From Dermatophagoides farinae (lineage: Eukaryota > Arthropoda > Arachnida > Sarcoptiformes > Pyroglyphidae), in NCBI RefSeq assembly GCF_024713945.1, contig NC_134682.1, forward strand, positions 3,038,001-3,102,000: a stretch of DNA of 64,000 nt, written 5' to 3'. The notes beneath the pieces are model-generated. The model saw only the letters and a program-made list of their open reading frames with translations. It was not told where the DNA came from and searched no databases. Positions 36,649 through 48,603 of this stretch are shown here, piece by piece. A program made the position numbers and the translations under genes. Within the stretch, counting starts at the first letter, position 1; every line of letters begins with the position of its first letter.

Positions 36649-38253
36649 ATGAATAAATGAATCAGTTCAGCATTCGAACATCTGAAAGAATTTTCATCAA
36701 TCACAAACAAGTATTGGACATTCCATCATCATTTTCATCATAAACATTGAATTTAAATTGACAAATTTTATCAAATGACCAAATTTGTAAGTTAAATGTA
36801 AAGAAATTGAATGAAAAAAAATGAATTAAATTATTAAAATTAATATTACGAAATCTTCAATCTTCAATCCTCAAATCCAACATTGTCGATGTTATCGATT
36901 ATACGTGTTCAATACAATTCGATTCGATTCGATTCAAATTGAAAACCATAAGCCAATCTTATACTGATTGAGGTCATTGGAAAAAACTTTATTGTGTCTC
37001 AAAAACAAAAAAACAACATTTGCGTGATGATTAAAATTCATTTGTTTGTTTTAGTTATTATTTTTCTTCCTATTTTTTTCAAAAAAAAAAAAAAAATTAA
37101 TCTCTTATTCGGGTGGAATTTAGTCGGATTGAAAAAAAAATCAACTTCGTCGTTAACGATGATGACAATCACAAAAAAATCATCAATTTTTTTTGTTTAT
37201 ATATACTGCACATGAACTAACTATAATCAACAAGTGATCTGAAGAAATGTTTTAATAGGTGATTGACTGTGTGTGTGTGTGTGTGTGTTTGTGTTCATGT
37301 ATGGTCCAGATGTTTGGAACAACTTGATAATAAAAAAGAAATTTTTGTTTCTCATTCATTCATTCATTCATTCATCCATTCACTTTATGGCTGGCAGAAA
37401 TTTTTTTTTCTTTCATTTCCACATTAAATGATTGATCCATTTGAACTATATGGACATTAAGTGATCCTTTCTCATCTGTAAATGTTGCCCATGTATTATA
37501 TATGAATGAAACACACATTTTCGGGTGATGATCGTAATCATCATCATCATCATTATAAATCGTGTAATAGGTCATTGTTTGTTCGTCGTTGTCGGTGTGT
37601 GTTTGTGTGTGTGTGGTTCCATTTAATAAGATTTTATTCATTTTTTTTCAAAAAAAAAAAAAATTCATATTTGATGATGATGATGATGAATTCAATAAAA
37701 TCGGACAAACAGCAAACTAAATGGAAAAATCTTTTTAAAATTATCAAATTAAATTTTCGGAAATTTTTGTTTGTCTGTTTATATTGTAGTGGTTATTACA
37801 CAATGATGATGTTAATATTCACACTTCATGCGAAATGATGATGATGATGATGATGATAAAAAAAGTCGTAAAATTTTCTGAAAAATCAGTCTGAATTTTT
37901 GTTTTCCCTAAGTTTGGAATTATTTTGATGGAATTTTTATTATTTTGAATTCATTCATATATGTATGTTTTTGTCCATTCTTGGCATTTTTTTTTTTATT
38001 TTATTTTAGTCTATAGAGATCGTTCTTGTCGATTTAGGTAGGTATAGTTTCTTTTTGACAATTTTGTTTTTTTTTCTATTCTGGTCAGAAATTTTGTATA
38101 AATAATCGACACATTTTACCATCATTATGACAATAATAATGTCTATGATGATGATCATCATCATCATCAATCATATCCACGACTACAACGACGAAAGAAA
38201 GAAATCAAACAACAATTGACCAAAAGACCAACTTTAGTAATATATAACGAAAA
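36649..38253. other. Intergenic/5' UTR between SLC6 gene and secreted His/Asn-rich gene
   Basis: SLC6 3' UTR, short tandem repeats (CGATT near 36920, TCATT near 37352, GT near 37268, GAT runs), then a TATA box (38097-38104) and the untranslated part of exon 1 of the next gene. No other gene is supported. Confidence 0.55.
38097..38104 (+). promoter_or_regulatory. TATA box of the secreted His/Asn-rich gene
   Basis: TATAAATA, a canonical form, lies about 150 nt before the proposed start codon. Transcription would begin near 38128, consistent with a short first exon ending ATG|GTAAGA. Confidence 0.5.
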
Positions 38254-39778
38254 ATGGTAAGATTGATTATCCAAAAAATAAATTAGATTCGATTTGATTG
38301 ATCAATGATGTGGCAAAGAAAAAAAGGAAAGTTGAAATTGTTAATTGATTTTCAATCTATTTTTTATTTTTTTTTCATCTCCACTTACCTATTTGCCGAA
38401 TCTATAGTTTCGATTTTCATTATTTCTACTATTATTGTTGGTAATGACTATTTTTGGATCAAATTCATTTCGAATCCATATGGTTAATAATGGTAAACAT
38501 TGGAATCCCATCATGGTGGATAATAATCATCATCATCATCAATTGAAGAAAAATGATTTAACAATCAACCATAATTCACAATTGAATTTGATACAATCAT
38601 TCTTGCCCATTCATTCACATAATGATCATTATCATGGTATACGACAACAATATCAATCATATACAATTATACCGAAATTAAATCCAATTCCAATAACAAT
38701 ATCATTATCAAATGAACCATTTATTCCATTACAATCAGAATTGATGGCTGATTCATACAATGATGGTCTAAAGAATAATAAAAAACAACAACAAAATTTT
38801 TCATGTCAACTATATAATACACAAACACGTTTGTATGGAATTCTTAGACCACAATGGTGGTGGTGGCAATGTCTATTCAATGATTATCAACAACCACAAC
38901 AACGACAACAGCAGCAAACAAATAATTTTGGTCAACAATCGACTGAAGATTTTGTTCATGATACAAATCATTGGAATGCATATTTTGTTAATCATACTCT
39001 TGCTAAATTTCAAAAAAATGTTCAATATAATATGGAAAAATCCATGAAACCAAAATCGATGATCATGATGATGACAACGAAATATAGCCACGGTAATAAT
39101 AATGGAGGTGGTGGTGGTGGTGGTCATACATCACGACCAAAACATCATTATCATTCTCATCATCATCATCATCATCATCATCAATATCAACAACATTATC
39201 TATATTCAGGTAAATTAAACTATGAAAAAGAATCGATTATGATGAACAATAAAAATATTTATCATATCAATAATGGTAAACAGTCAAACAATCCTCATCA
39301 TTATCATAAAAGCCATACATATAATGATGATTATAATGGCCACAATAACAGCAGCAGCAGCAACAACAACAACAACAAAAACTACAATCAAAATGTTGGT
39401 GATAATCATGGCCATTACAATAATGATAATTGGAACAAAAGTCAAGGCCATTACAATTACAATCATCATAAATATACAAATGATGATAATGATAATGATG
39501 ATGATCAAAATAATGGTCATAGATATTATGATTATTATCATCAAAATATTACCGAATTATCAATAATGTCCACAACAACAGCAACAACAACAACAACAAC
39601 AACAATGATGCCTATTACTATAAATATGGCTACTGTAATTCCAATAAATGCAACATCAATGACAACGACGATGATGATGATGATGATGATGAAAAATTAT
39701 TCAAATATTCATCATCATAATTGTAAGAAAACAGCAACAAACAACGACAACAATGACATTTGGAATTCTTCATCATGA
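38254..39778 (+). CDS. Secreted His/Asn/Gln-rich protein, unknown function
   Basis: I propose exon 1 ending in the start codon itself (ATG at 38254-38256, then GTAAGA) and exon 2 at 38408-39778 after an acceptor CTATAG, for 457 aa. Translation then begins MFRFSLFLLLLLVMTIFG, an excellent signal peptide. Without the splice the long frame has no good start before an internal Met. A TATA box lies at the right distance upstream. The mature protein is low complexity: a moderately normal N-terminal third with IIPKLNPIPITISLS and a Trp cluster PQWWWWQCLF, then runs of His, Asn, Asp, Gly and Thr. No domain is recognised. The few Cys residues do not form an obvious pattern. It may be a cuticle, silk-like or other extracellular matrix protein, but that is a guess. 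Confidence 0.6.
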
Positions 39779-39986
39779 AAATCAGATTAAATTACATATA
39801 TATAGATTTGCAACAAACAACGACTCGATCACGGTAATGATAGAAAATTTGAAAATAATGATCCATTTTCTATAAATTTCAATTTCTCATGTTTTTTTGT
39901 TGTTGTTGTTGTTGTTGTTGAACTTGATTTTTTTCTGTTTTTTTTATTGTTTTTTTTTGTCTTGGCTCAGTTCTATGATATTTGCA

Positions 39987-39992
39987 AATAAA
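39987..39992 (+). terminator. Probable poly-A signal of the His/Asn-rich gene
   Basis: AATAAA about 210 nt after the stop codon. Confidence 0.4.
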
Positions 39993-40031
39993 ATGATTGA
40001 TTTAATAAATAGATGAAAATGTTGGGATAAA

Positions 40032-40066
40032 ACACACACACACACACACACACACTGTGTGTGTGT
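40032..40066. repeat. (CA)12 directly followed by (TG)5-6, self-complementary
   Basis: A CA array switches at 40055/40056 to a TG array, forming an inverted repeat able to fold into a hairpin or cruciform. Confidence 0.8.
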
Positions 40067-43000
40067 CTTTGAGAATTTGTCTCTTTTTTTCTCAAATATC
40101 TCATTCATCATCATCATCATCATTCAGATTTACTTTCATTTGTATTTATTTCTTTTTTTTTGTCGTTGTTGTTTACAAAATAAAATGAATGTGAATATAA
40201 TAAATATAAATGAATGAATTGGATTTATGTTGTTGTTGCATTTGAAATGAATCGATGATGATGATGATGATCATCTAAACATGGCGAAACACACACACAT
40301 AGACATACAACATGTGTCATATTTGTCATATTGGATCAATTTTTTTTTTGAATTTCATTTATTCATTGCGAAAAAAAATGGACAGATTGATTGGTCAAAT
40401 TATGAATAAACTTTGTGGCGGTGTTGGTGGTGGTGGTGGTGATGATGATGATGATGATGAAAACAGCGTTGTTTTTTTCCTGTAATAGTGATCAATTTTT
40501 TTTCACTTTCTTTTTCTCTTTGGATCTATATCATACAATCAATTTTCCTCATACTATTCACAACAACAACAGTTCATGTTTATGTGAATATATTGTTGAT
40601 CAATCGTATAATCATCATCATCGTCGTCGTCATCAATTGGTTCAATCGATGTAAATAACAAAATTTTTAGTCTGTTTTAAAAAAAGCAACAAAAAAACTG
40701 TATTTTGTGCAATTTAGATGGATGACCACCACCACGACCACCACCAAAAAAAAAAAAATGTTGATTCATTCATTCTCAAACGGTGGACAATTGTAATCAA
40801 ATTTGTTTTTGAATGGATTAATGTCATGGATTATTATTACAAAGGCAAAAGGATTGCAATCATTCATCACATCTCTTCAAATAAAGTTTTTTTTGTTGTT
40901 GTTGTTGTTGCTCTAAAGTCATTGTGGACAGCTGATCGATCTTTTTGATCATTTGATGATGATGATGATGACGATGATGTTTTGTTTTGTTTAACTAAAT
41001 CAATGAATGAATTGAAAAATTTGCCAACACAAATGTAGTAAAAGTATGAAGAGGAAAAAAAAATCCTATGTAATGCATCAAATGTGGCGCAGAACAACAA
41101 TCTGAATGCATCATAAGAAAATAATAATGTAATGAAAGATTTATCGGTTTTTGATCTTTGCTTTCGATCATCATCATGATTTGATGAGGTTAAAACACTT
41201 ACGATAGATGAAAAAAAAACAATGAAACTTTGGTGATGTGAAATAAAATGTGAATGAAAGAATTAAAACTACAATGAAAAACGGTTAAAACCAATTAATA
41301 TTATTATTATTATTATTGAGAAAATTGAAATCTTTTCTCATTGGAAACATTCAATTTTGACATCAAACGCCCGCCCGATTCGGGTATTGGATATTTGTAA
41401 CTACTACTGGCTATTGATATTAAAAGAATATCGTATTATCAATCAATCAATCAATCAATCGATGAATTGATCACATTAATTTTGTTTTTTTTTTGGAAAA
41501 AGAAAACAAAAAGTTGTTCGAATGTTGTTTTCTGTTCATTCATTGTTTCATTTTTTTTCTCAATTTTATCTCAATTGATCCACGATTTAGGCTACCGAAA
41601 AACAAAAACGGAAAAAAAATTGGAACCCAAACTGTCAAATTCTGATGCATTCAATCCGTTTTCAGCTTGATTTTAGTTTCAATAATCTTTGCTGGCATTT
41701 TGTATGGTTTAGTCGAATTTACTTACAATGCTTCAATGTATGAAAATTGGATTTTCTTTCCACCAATATTCTGTTCTGGTATTAGGTTTTCGTCAGTTTG
41801 CATTTATGTTCAAACTTGATGGTGATTATCATCATCATCATCATCATTTTTTATGATCAAATAAAAGGAGACAAAAATGATTCGTTATAAAAAAGATTTG
41901 CGCCTCTTTGATTTCTAGTTAGGCGTTAACAACATTATCATCATGATGATTTTTTTTCAATTTTTTTCTTTCTAAATCGACTAGAACTAAGTGAATTACA
42001 TTAAATATATAACAAGAAAATAATAACGCCTCTTCTTTTTTGCCTTTTGTTTTCTGATAATCTCACAATTTTTGAACCAAATGAATCGAATGTGAAAGAT
42101 CATCATCATCATCATCATCATCAAACATCAAACACCATGAAAAACACCATGTATGTGAAATAATAATAATAATTTGATTATAACTTATTTATTATTTCTT
42201 GCCTTTGTATCCATCTGCTGCCGTTGATGATGTTACAAAACAACAATATCTTTCTGATCATCATTGAATCATCATATTGAATTGAATATTGTAATCATAT
42301 AAATAAGCATAGATAGAAAGTTTAAACAAAACAGAAAAAAAAAGATTAAATTTTGACAGCAACAAAATACCAGCAACATTAAAAATGATTGTAATCTCTG
42401 CATGTATTTACGAATTCAATGATAGAAGGATTGAAAAATGATGATTATGAAGATGATGATGATGATGAAGAGATTTAGTAAGGAAAACAAAAATTTTTTT
42501 GAAACGGAAATGAAAGATGAAATATAGTTGATTGTGATAAAGTTGTTAATATCAGATAGTTTAGAAGATTCAAGATTAAAAAAAAAAAATAGAATAATGA
42601 CACATGGCAAAAAAGAAAAATGCAATGATGTAATCATTTGAAAAACAAATACAAAATAGATTCAATGCAAATATGAAGATGATTGTTTCCATCATTCATT
42701 CTTTCAATGAAGTATATTCATTTGAAAGGCGATAAGACAATATAATATTTGAATAAAAAAAACCATACACATACAATGTACACTTGGTTTAACCGGATTT
42801 TATTTTTTTGTTGAATTTTATTTTGATGGATTTATCAAACATATAAATTCGTTTAGAAGATTAGAATTGAATAAGAGATGAATTAATACCATTATCTGGT
42901 GAGATAGAGAGAGAGAGAGAGAGAGAAAGGAAACACAGAAAAAATCATTAATCTTGTTTCGATTGTTTTTTTTTTTTTTTTTTTTGGTATACAACGAAAG

Positions 43001-46000
43001 TGGAATGAAGAACAAGAAAAAAAAAATGAAAAATTTCCTCAAATCGAATGAGAGAAAAAAAACCCAATGGTAATTGAAATCATGATGATGTTAAAAACAA
43101 ACAAAAAAAACGAAAAGATCCAAAAATGGGTTGCTCAAAATTGATTGGAAATTTTTGTTGTTGTTTTTTGTCTCTCTCGCTCTCTCTGTTCATCTTGTTC
43201 CATTGAATCCGACTCCATAAAACAACAACAACAACAACAAAAATAACTTTGAAAAGAATAAAAAAAAATTGTCCGACACATTTGACATCACACGCAACAA
43301 ATTAATTCTATTGTCAATCATTATCGACACATCATCCATCGATCAATGATGGATTCAATGAATTAAGTTTTCCTTTTTTGTTGTTGTTGTTGTTGTTGTT
43401 GTTATATTTTTTTGATTATCCATCCCATTCATTCATACATTCATCCCTTTTCTTTTGATTTTTCATCGATTCATTCGAATATTTCGATGATGATGATGAT
43501 GATGATCTAAAGATTAAATCAAATCCTTTTGTACGATTTGCTCATTCATGTATATATATATCGTTCATAGGTTTATTGATTATTACATTATAGAGATTAT
43601 TATTATCACCATATTGATAATCATGAGCAATAGATGATGATGATAAAAAAAAATTTTTTTTTTTCATCAAATTCGATATCTAATCAATCAAAATGGATCA
43701 ATCAAATGATGATGATTGTCATCATTTTTAAAAATTATTTAAACATTTTCATTTCGTTTCGATTCATTGATCATCATCATTTCACAAGTGATTCTTATCT
43801 TATGAATGAAATAGTTGAGATTATGATGACGATGATGATGATGATGATGATGATGATGAATATCCGATATTTAATATAGCCGGAACAAATTTTTGTTGTT
43901 GCTGTTGTTGTGAAATTTTGAATCAATCAAAATTTTTTTTCTGTTTGTTTTATTTTTTATTATTTTTTATGAATTTTTTTTTCTCAAAGAAAACCCACGC
44001 ATTATAAGCCAATTGAATTCAATGATGATGATTCTCTCTCTCTCTCTCTCACTCATTTTCTCCACGATAAATTGAGTTGATAATGATAATTATTATGAGG
44101 ATTATGGATAATTTACGTATACATACTGGATGATGATGATGATACATTCGTGTCAGTTTTTTTTCAAAATGAGCTTAAATTATACTTTCATTACAAAAAA
44201 CAACAACAACAACAAATGAAATATATAAAAATGACCACACACACACACACATACAGACATATATAAATTGCGGAAATATTTATGTTTCAACGATAACATC
44301 GATACCATTTTTCACAAATATCGATTGTTACGATGATGATGATGATGATGAGTTTTTTCCTGAAATTGATTTAGAATTTTTTTTTTTTAGTTTCTTAGTA
44401 AGTAAAAATCAAATTTCAAAAAAAATTATTTGACATCCAAATTCATTTTTTTCGCCCATTTTTTTTCTCTCTCTCATACCTTTACCTTGTAATTTGTCCA
44501 ATTTTTCATCGTCGTCATCTCAATTTTATCCAAATCCAATTGCAATTTTGTGGATTAAATTGAAATGAAACAACAACAACGACGACGACAAAAACTTTGC
44601 AATATCCGTGAACTTTTTTTTTCTTTGATCCTATCCTCATCATGTCTTGTGTCGATATGTCACGCAAATATATAAAACAAAACTTAAAATGATCTGAACT
44701 TAACATTTAATGAATCTGAAAAATATTCGTATCAAAAAATTTCAAATGTTGCACACAGCAAATAACAAACAAACAAGAGTAGAATTATGATCATCTGACT
44801 AATTAATTGCTCATTTCCGGCTAATTATCGTCTGATGATTCCATAAACGATTGTTTTTGATTGATTTGACACGATTTTCGTTAACACAGGGTATTCTATC
44901 ATCATCATCATCATCAGTATTGGACATCATTATCATTATCATCAACTATTATCACTGTCTATTATTCAGGTTCGATTGTGGTATAGGTCATTGGCAAAAA
45001 AAATTTTCCAATCACAAGTTATGCACCTAGATCCAAGAACATGAATAGTTGTTGTTAATAATAAGGATGTGAATGAAAATAAATATCCATTTTATAGATA
45101 TTTCAACTTCATTTTTGTCCAATGACAAAAAAAATGAAAATAAAAAGTAAAACAGAAAAAATTTGAAAATTTCCCGAATCTTATAGTATAGGATGATTAT
45201 GATTATTATAATGATGAGATTTTTTTTTTTTTGCTTGATGGTGACTTCGGTAATCACAATGACGGCGACAACAACAACAACGACACTCGTAGAAATTTTA
45301 AGAGGGAGAAAAAAAAAAGAAAATCTCATACACAAGATTAATATAATGGATCTTGATCATCCGCTATAACAATGGCTAGATTTTATCTTGATTTTGTGTG
45401 TCACCCAACAAATTATAATGATAATAATGATGATGATGATGATGATGATGATAATGAGGAACATTGGTTTTGGACCCACATTTTTTTTTTTTTTTTTTTT
45501 TTGGTCAAGCATATATTCAATGTATAGTTGTTGTTGTTGTTGTCAATGTTTTTTTTTTGTTTTCTTGAATTCAGTACGCAGGATAATGTAGAAAAGAGAG
45601 ATGGTTATTAGTTTCAGAAAGTTATGAATGTGATTCAATATGATGCTAGCTAGCTCTTTAGTGAAAATGAGAGAGAGAGACTATATCATATTGATGAACT
45701 AGACTATAGATAATTGGACAATGTAAAATGTGAAGAAAAAGATTCTCCTTACGGGTAAAATGCGAAAGGTTTCTCACACACTTTTACTTTCATTTCAATA
45801 TTCATCTCTTTATTTTCCCGAAATAATATGTGTGTTCCAAAAAAGCCAGATTGGAACGTTTTCCCATTTTAAATTCATTCATACATAAAACGAGAATACA
45901 AAAAGATTGTCCAGTCGTCGTTTGTTAGTGTCTATGTTTGTCTCTCACACTTGATCAATCCATTTTCTATTTTTTTTTCTTTGATCAATATATTTTATTT

Positions 46001-46066
46001 TTCATTTTCACTTTCATCATTTTTTTTTTTGATTACCATTAATACAAATGATGATGATGATGGCCA

Positions 46067-46075
46067 TATAAAAAG
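46067..46075 (+). promoter_or_regulatory. TATA box (TATAAAAAG) of secreted paralogue A
   Basis: TATAAAAAG lies about 295 nt before the ATG at 46363. The identical nonamer precedes paralogue B, which strengthens the call. Confidence 0.5.
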
Positions 46076-46362
46076 CGAAGAAATTACTTGGAATTTTTTT
46101 CACTCTTTCGTTACTCTTTTATTCGATCACAAAATCAATTGAATTGATCGATATCTAAACATTATTTATTGTGTACTATCATTGTTTGTGATTTTGGTGT
46201 GATAAAATTTTCAAAATTCAAAGTTAAATAAGTTAAGTTTATTCAATATAAAATTATATTATTAACAAAATCACACAATCAAACAAATTATCTTCATCAA
46301 AATTCGTTTATTCTTTTTTCTTCTTCTAATTCTGATTCCATGAATTCGATTAATCCATCATC

Positions 46363-48603
46363 ATGGCGATGATAATGATGTGTGTGCATAAATGTTTTCC
46401 ACGTGTTTCAATTGTGTTTTTTTTATTATTAGTGTTATTATCAACAGCAACATATCCGTGTTCAGCTTATTATGCTGAAGGTATTAAAGGTATTAAGGGT
46501 AAATCCTATCAATCACCATCACCATCAACATCATCATCATCATCGTCATCATCATCATATGGCGGTATAACGATTAAAAAACCTAGTTCACAAAGTAATT
46601 ATGTTCAACAACGATCTTCATCACAGAATTTAATCAGTACAAGTACGATGGGTAGTAAAAAAATGTCACCAATTGAAATGATGATATTTGGTCCATCCGA
46701 TGTTAAAGGTAGTAGTAGTTATGGCGGTGGTAATAGTATGTCAAGTTTTAGTTCAATAAATTCTGGTGCTGGTATTGGTGGCAGTGGATCCGGTTATAAA
46801 TCTTCAATGATGACATTATCACCTTTTCAATCAAATTTAATGGATTATGGCTCTGGTTCTTCATCCTCATCCTCGTCTTCCTCCTCCTCCTCATCATCAT
46901 CATTATATGGAACAAAAGGAAGTGCAGGAGGAATAGGTAGCAATTATCAACAACAGCAGCAATCACAAGGTCCTGTATCAGCAGCCATACAATCAAAACA
47001 TTCTGTTCAATATATTGATGTACCATATGAATCAACGCCAATCGCTCCACAAACTATTCTAGTGGAAGCAAATCGAATTCCATTGAATATTTTTTTCCAA
47101 TCACGATCATCAAATTTAAATGTTGAAACAGAACACACTCCATCACCGGGTAGTACACAGGAAACATCGTCCGAAGACGAACCACATTACTTGATTCATC
47201 GTGTGGTTAAACCAGTTTATCAATTAATAAATGAAATCATTAAACCATATCGCAAAATAACCCAGGAGATCAAACCTGTTGAGGAAGATATCCAGACAAT
47301 AATTGCACGACAAATTCCTTCTGATAATAAATATGTTCCAATGAATGGTCAATATAAAGGCGGAAGTCCCACCACTTCTCCCATAACAATTCGACCAGGA
47401 TCACCAATCCAACAGCAGACCGAAATCTATCAAGATACAGGTTCATCATTCTCTGGTAGCGGTGGATATCAATCAAGTCAATTGAAACCGAATACCATAT
47501 CTTATGTTCGACCACGAGAACCAAATAGTAATGATGCTGAGTTGTTTTTGAATGCAATTCGCAATGAAGTAGGTCGAATCAAAAGCCAAAGTCAAAGTCA
47601 AAGTCAATCGAATGATTATAAAACACAATCAACTGGTACAACAAATGCTTATATGGTGCCACCAATTTCATTAAATTCAATTTTTGATACACCAATTGAA
47701 GAAATGCCCAAGAAACAATTATCGAATTCGGAATATTCTCCTGAAGCTATACGTTCGGCTACCTATACATTGAATCCATATCATCTTTCGGCAACAAGAC
47801 AAGCAGCTACAACAAACGATGATTCTGATCTTGATAATGAACATGATGATGAACATCAAATAAATCCTGAAAATGAACCAAAAATTCGTTCATATCGTTA
47901 TCAACCAACAACAAATGGTCATAGTGAACAACAACAACAACAACAACAGCAACAACAACAACAACAAACAACAACAACTGCAAGTAATACAGGTAGAAAA
48001 TTATCCGATACATCTGCATATGTAACTACATTATTGCCAATGACATCATCATTATCAACATCATCGGAAAATTCACCACAAATAGGTATAACGCCAACTA
48101 CTGCATCATCATCATCATCATCATCGGCATCGGATGTATCAACATCTGATGATGATAATGGTGATACATCATCATCATCATCACCAATATCATCCGATAT
48201 GAATAGTGATAATTTGATGATGACCTCTCATTCATCACCATCATCATCGACAATGGAAAATAATAATATCGATGAAAATAATAATAATGATAATAATGGT
48301 GATTCAATGAAAGAAACAATTAATAGTAGTAGTAGTGAACCATCACCAAATACAATTCAATCATTAATGATGTATGGTAATAATGGTGGTGAATCATTAT
48401 TTGTTTCACAACCATCACCATCATCATCATCGTCATTAACTGATTCATTAATGGCACAATTTGAAGAAAATAGTCGATTAACGAATTTAAAACGTATGGG
48501 TTATGTATCAAGTATTGCACATACAAATCATTATGTTACCATCAACAATGATGATGATGAAAATATGGATTATGGTAGACGACGATATAAACGTGCTCAT
48601 TAA
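46363..48603 (+). CDS. Secreted low-complexity protein with conserved arthropod-type domain, paralogue A
   Basis: Single exon, 746 aa. An N-terminal signal peptide (VSIVFFLLLVLLSTATYPC then SAYYAEG) marks it as secreted. A Ser/Gly-rich region precedes a conserved core at about residues 203-320. The core starts GPVSAAIQSKHSVQYIDVPY, contains IPLNIFFQSRSSNLNVETEH and DEPHYLIHRVVKPVYQ, and ends YRKITQEIKPVEEDIQTII. The same core occurs in paralogue B on the opposite strand. The rest has Ser, Gln and Asn runs and a short (SQ)n stretch. The protein ends in a basic tail, YGRRRYKRAH. I believe similar cores occur in secreted proteins of other arthropods, but could not search. The role is unknown; a cuticular or extracellular matrix function is only a guess. 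The start is well placed after a TATA box. Confidence 0.75.
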   Translation: MAMIMMCVHKCFPRVSIVFFLLLVLLSTATYPCSAYYAEGIKGIKGKSYQSPSPSTSSSSSSSSSYGGITIKKPSSQSNYVQQRSSSQNLISTSTMGSKKMSPIEMMIFGPSDVKGSSSYGGGNSMSSFSSINSGAGIGGSGSGYKSSMMTLSPFQSNLMDYGSGSSSSSSSSSSSSSSSLYGTKGSAGGIGSNYQQQQQSQGPVSAAIQSKHSVQYIDVPYESTPIAPQTILVEANRIPLNIFFQSRSSNLNVETEHTPSPGSTQETSSEDEPHYLIHRVVKPVYQLINEIIKPYRKITQEIKPVEEDIQTIIARQIPSDNKYVPMNGQYKGGSPTTSPITIRPGSPIQQQTEIYQDTGSSFSGSGGYQSSQLKPNTISYVRPREPNSNDAELFLNAIRNEVGRIKSQSQSQSQSNDYKTQSTGTTNAYMVPPISLNSIFDTPIEEMPKKQLSNSEYSPEAIRSATYTLNPYHLSATRQAATTNDDSDLDNEHDDEHQINPENEPKIRSYRYQPTTNGHSEQQQQQQQQQQQQQTTTTASNTGRKLSDTSAYVTTLLPMTSSLSTSSENSPQIGITPTTASSSSSSSASDVSTSDDDNGDTSSSSSPISSDMNSDNLMMTSHSSPSSSTMENNNIDENNNNDNNGDSMKETINSSSSEPSPNTIQSLMMYGNNGGESLFVSQPSPSSSSSLTDSLMAQFEENSRLTNLKRMGYVSSIAHTNHYVTINNDDDENMDYGRRRYKRAH

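Larger units (their letters stand above)
39779..46362. other. 6.6 kb intergenic, repeat-rich
   Basis: AATAAA at 39987-39992 probably ends the previous gene. A CA/TG inverted array lies at 40032-40066, with many GAT, GTT and poly-T arrays after it. A coding-like orphan fragment lies at about 41593-41819 (see findings). A TATA box at 46067-46075 belongs to the next gene. No intact gene was found on either strand. Confidence 0.55.

Noticed and set aside
38305-38487. Hydrophobic open frame overlapping the His/Asn-rich gene
   Set aside because: It uses the frame that stops at 38487; the splice from ATG|GTAAGA into the other frame gives a better signal peptide and the long protein.
44960-44990. 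GGTTCGATTGT resembling a tRNA B-box
   Set aside because: No matching A-box or cloverleaf could be drawn around it; no tRNA gene supported in the window.
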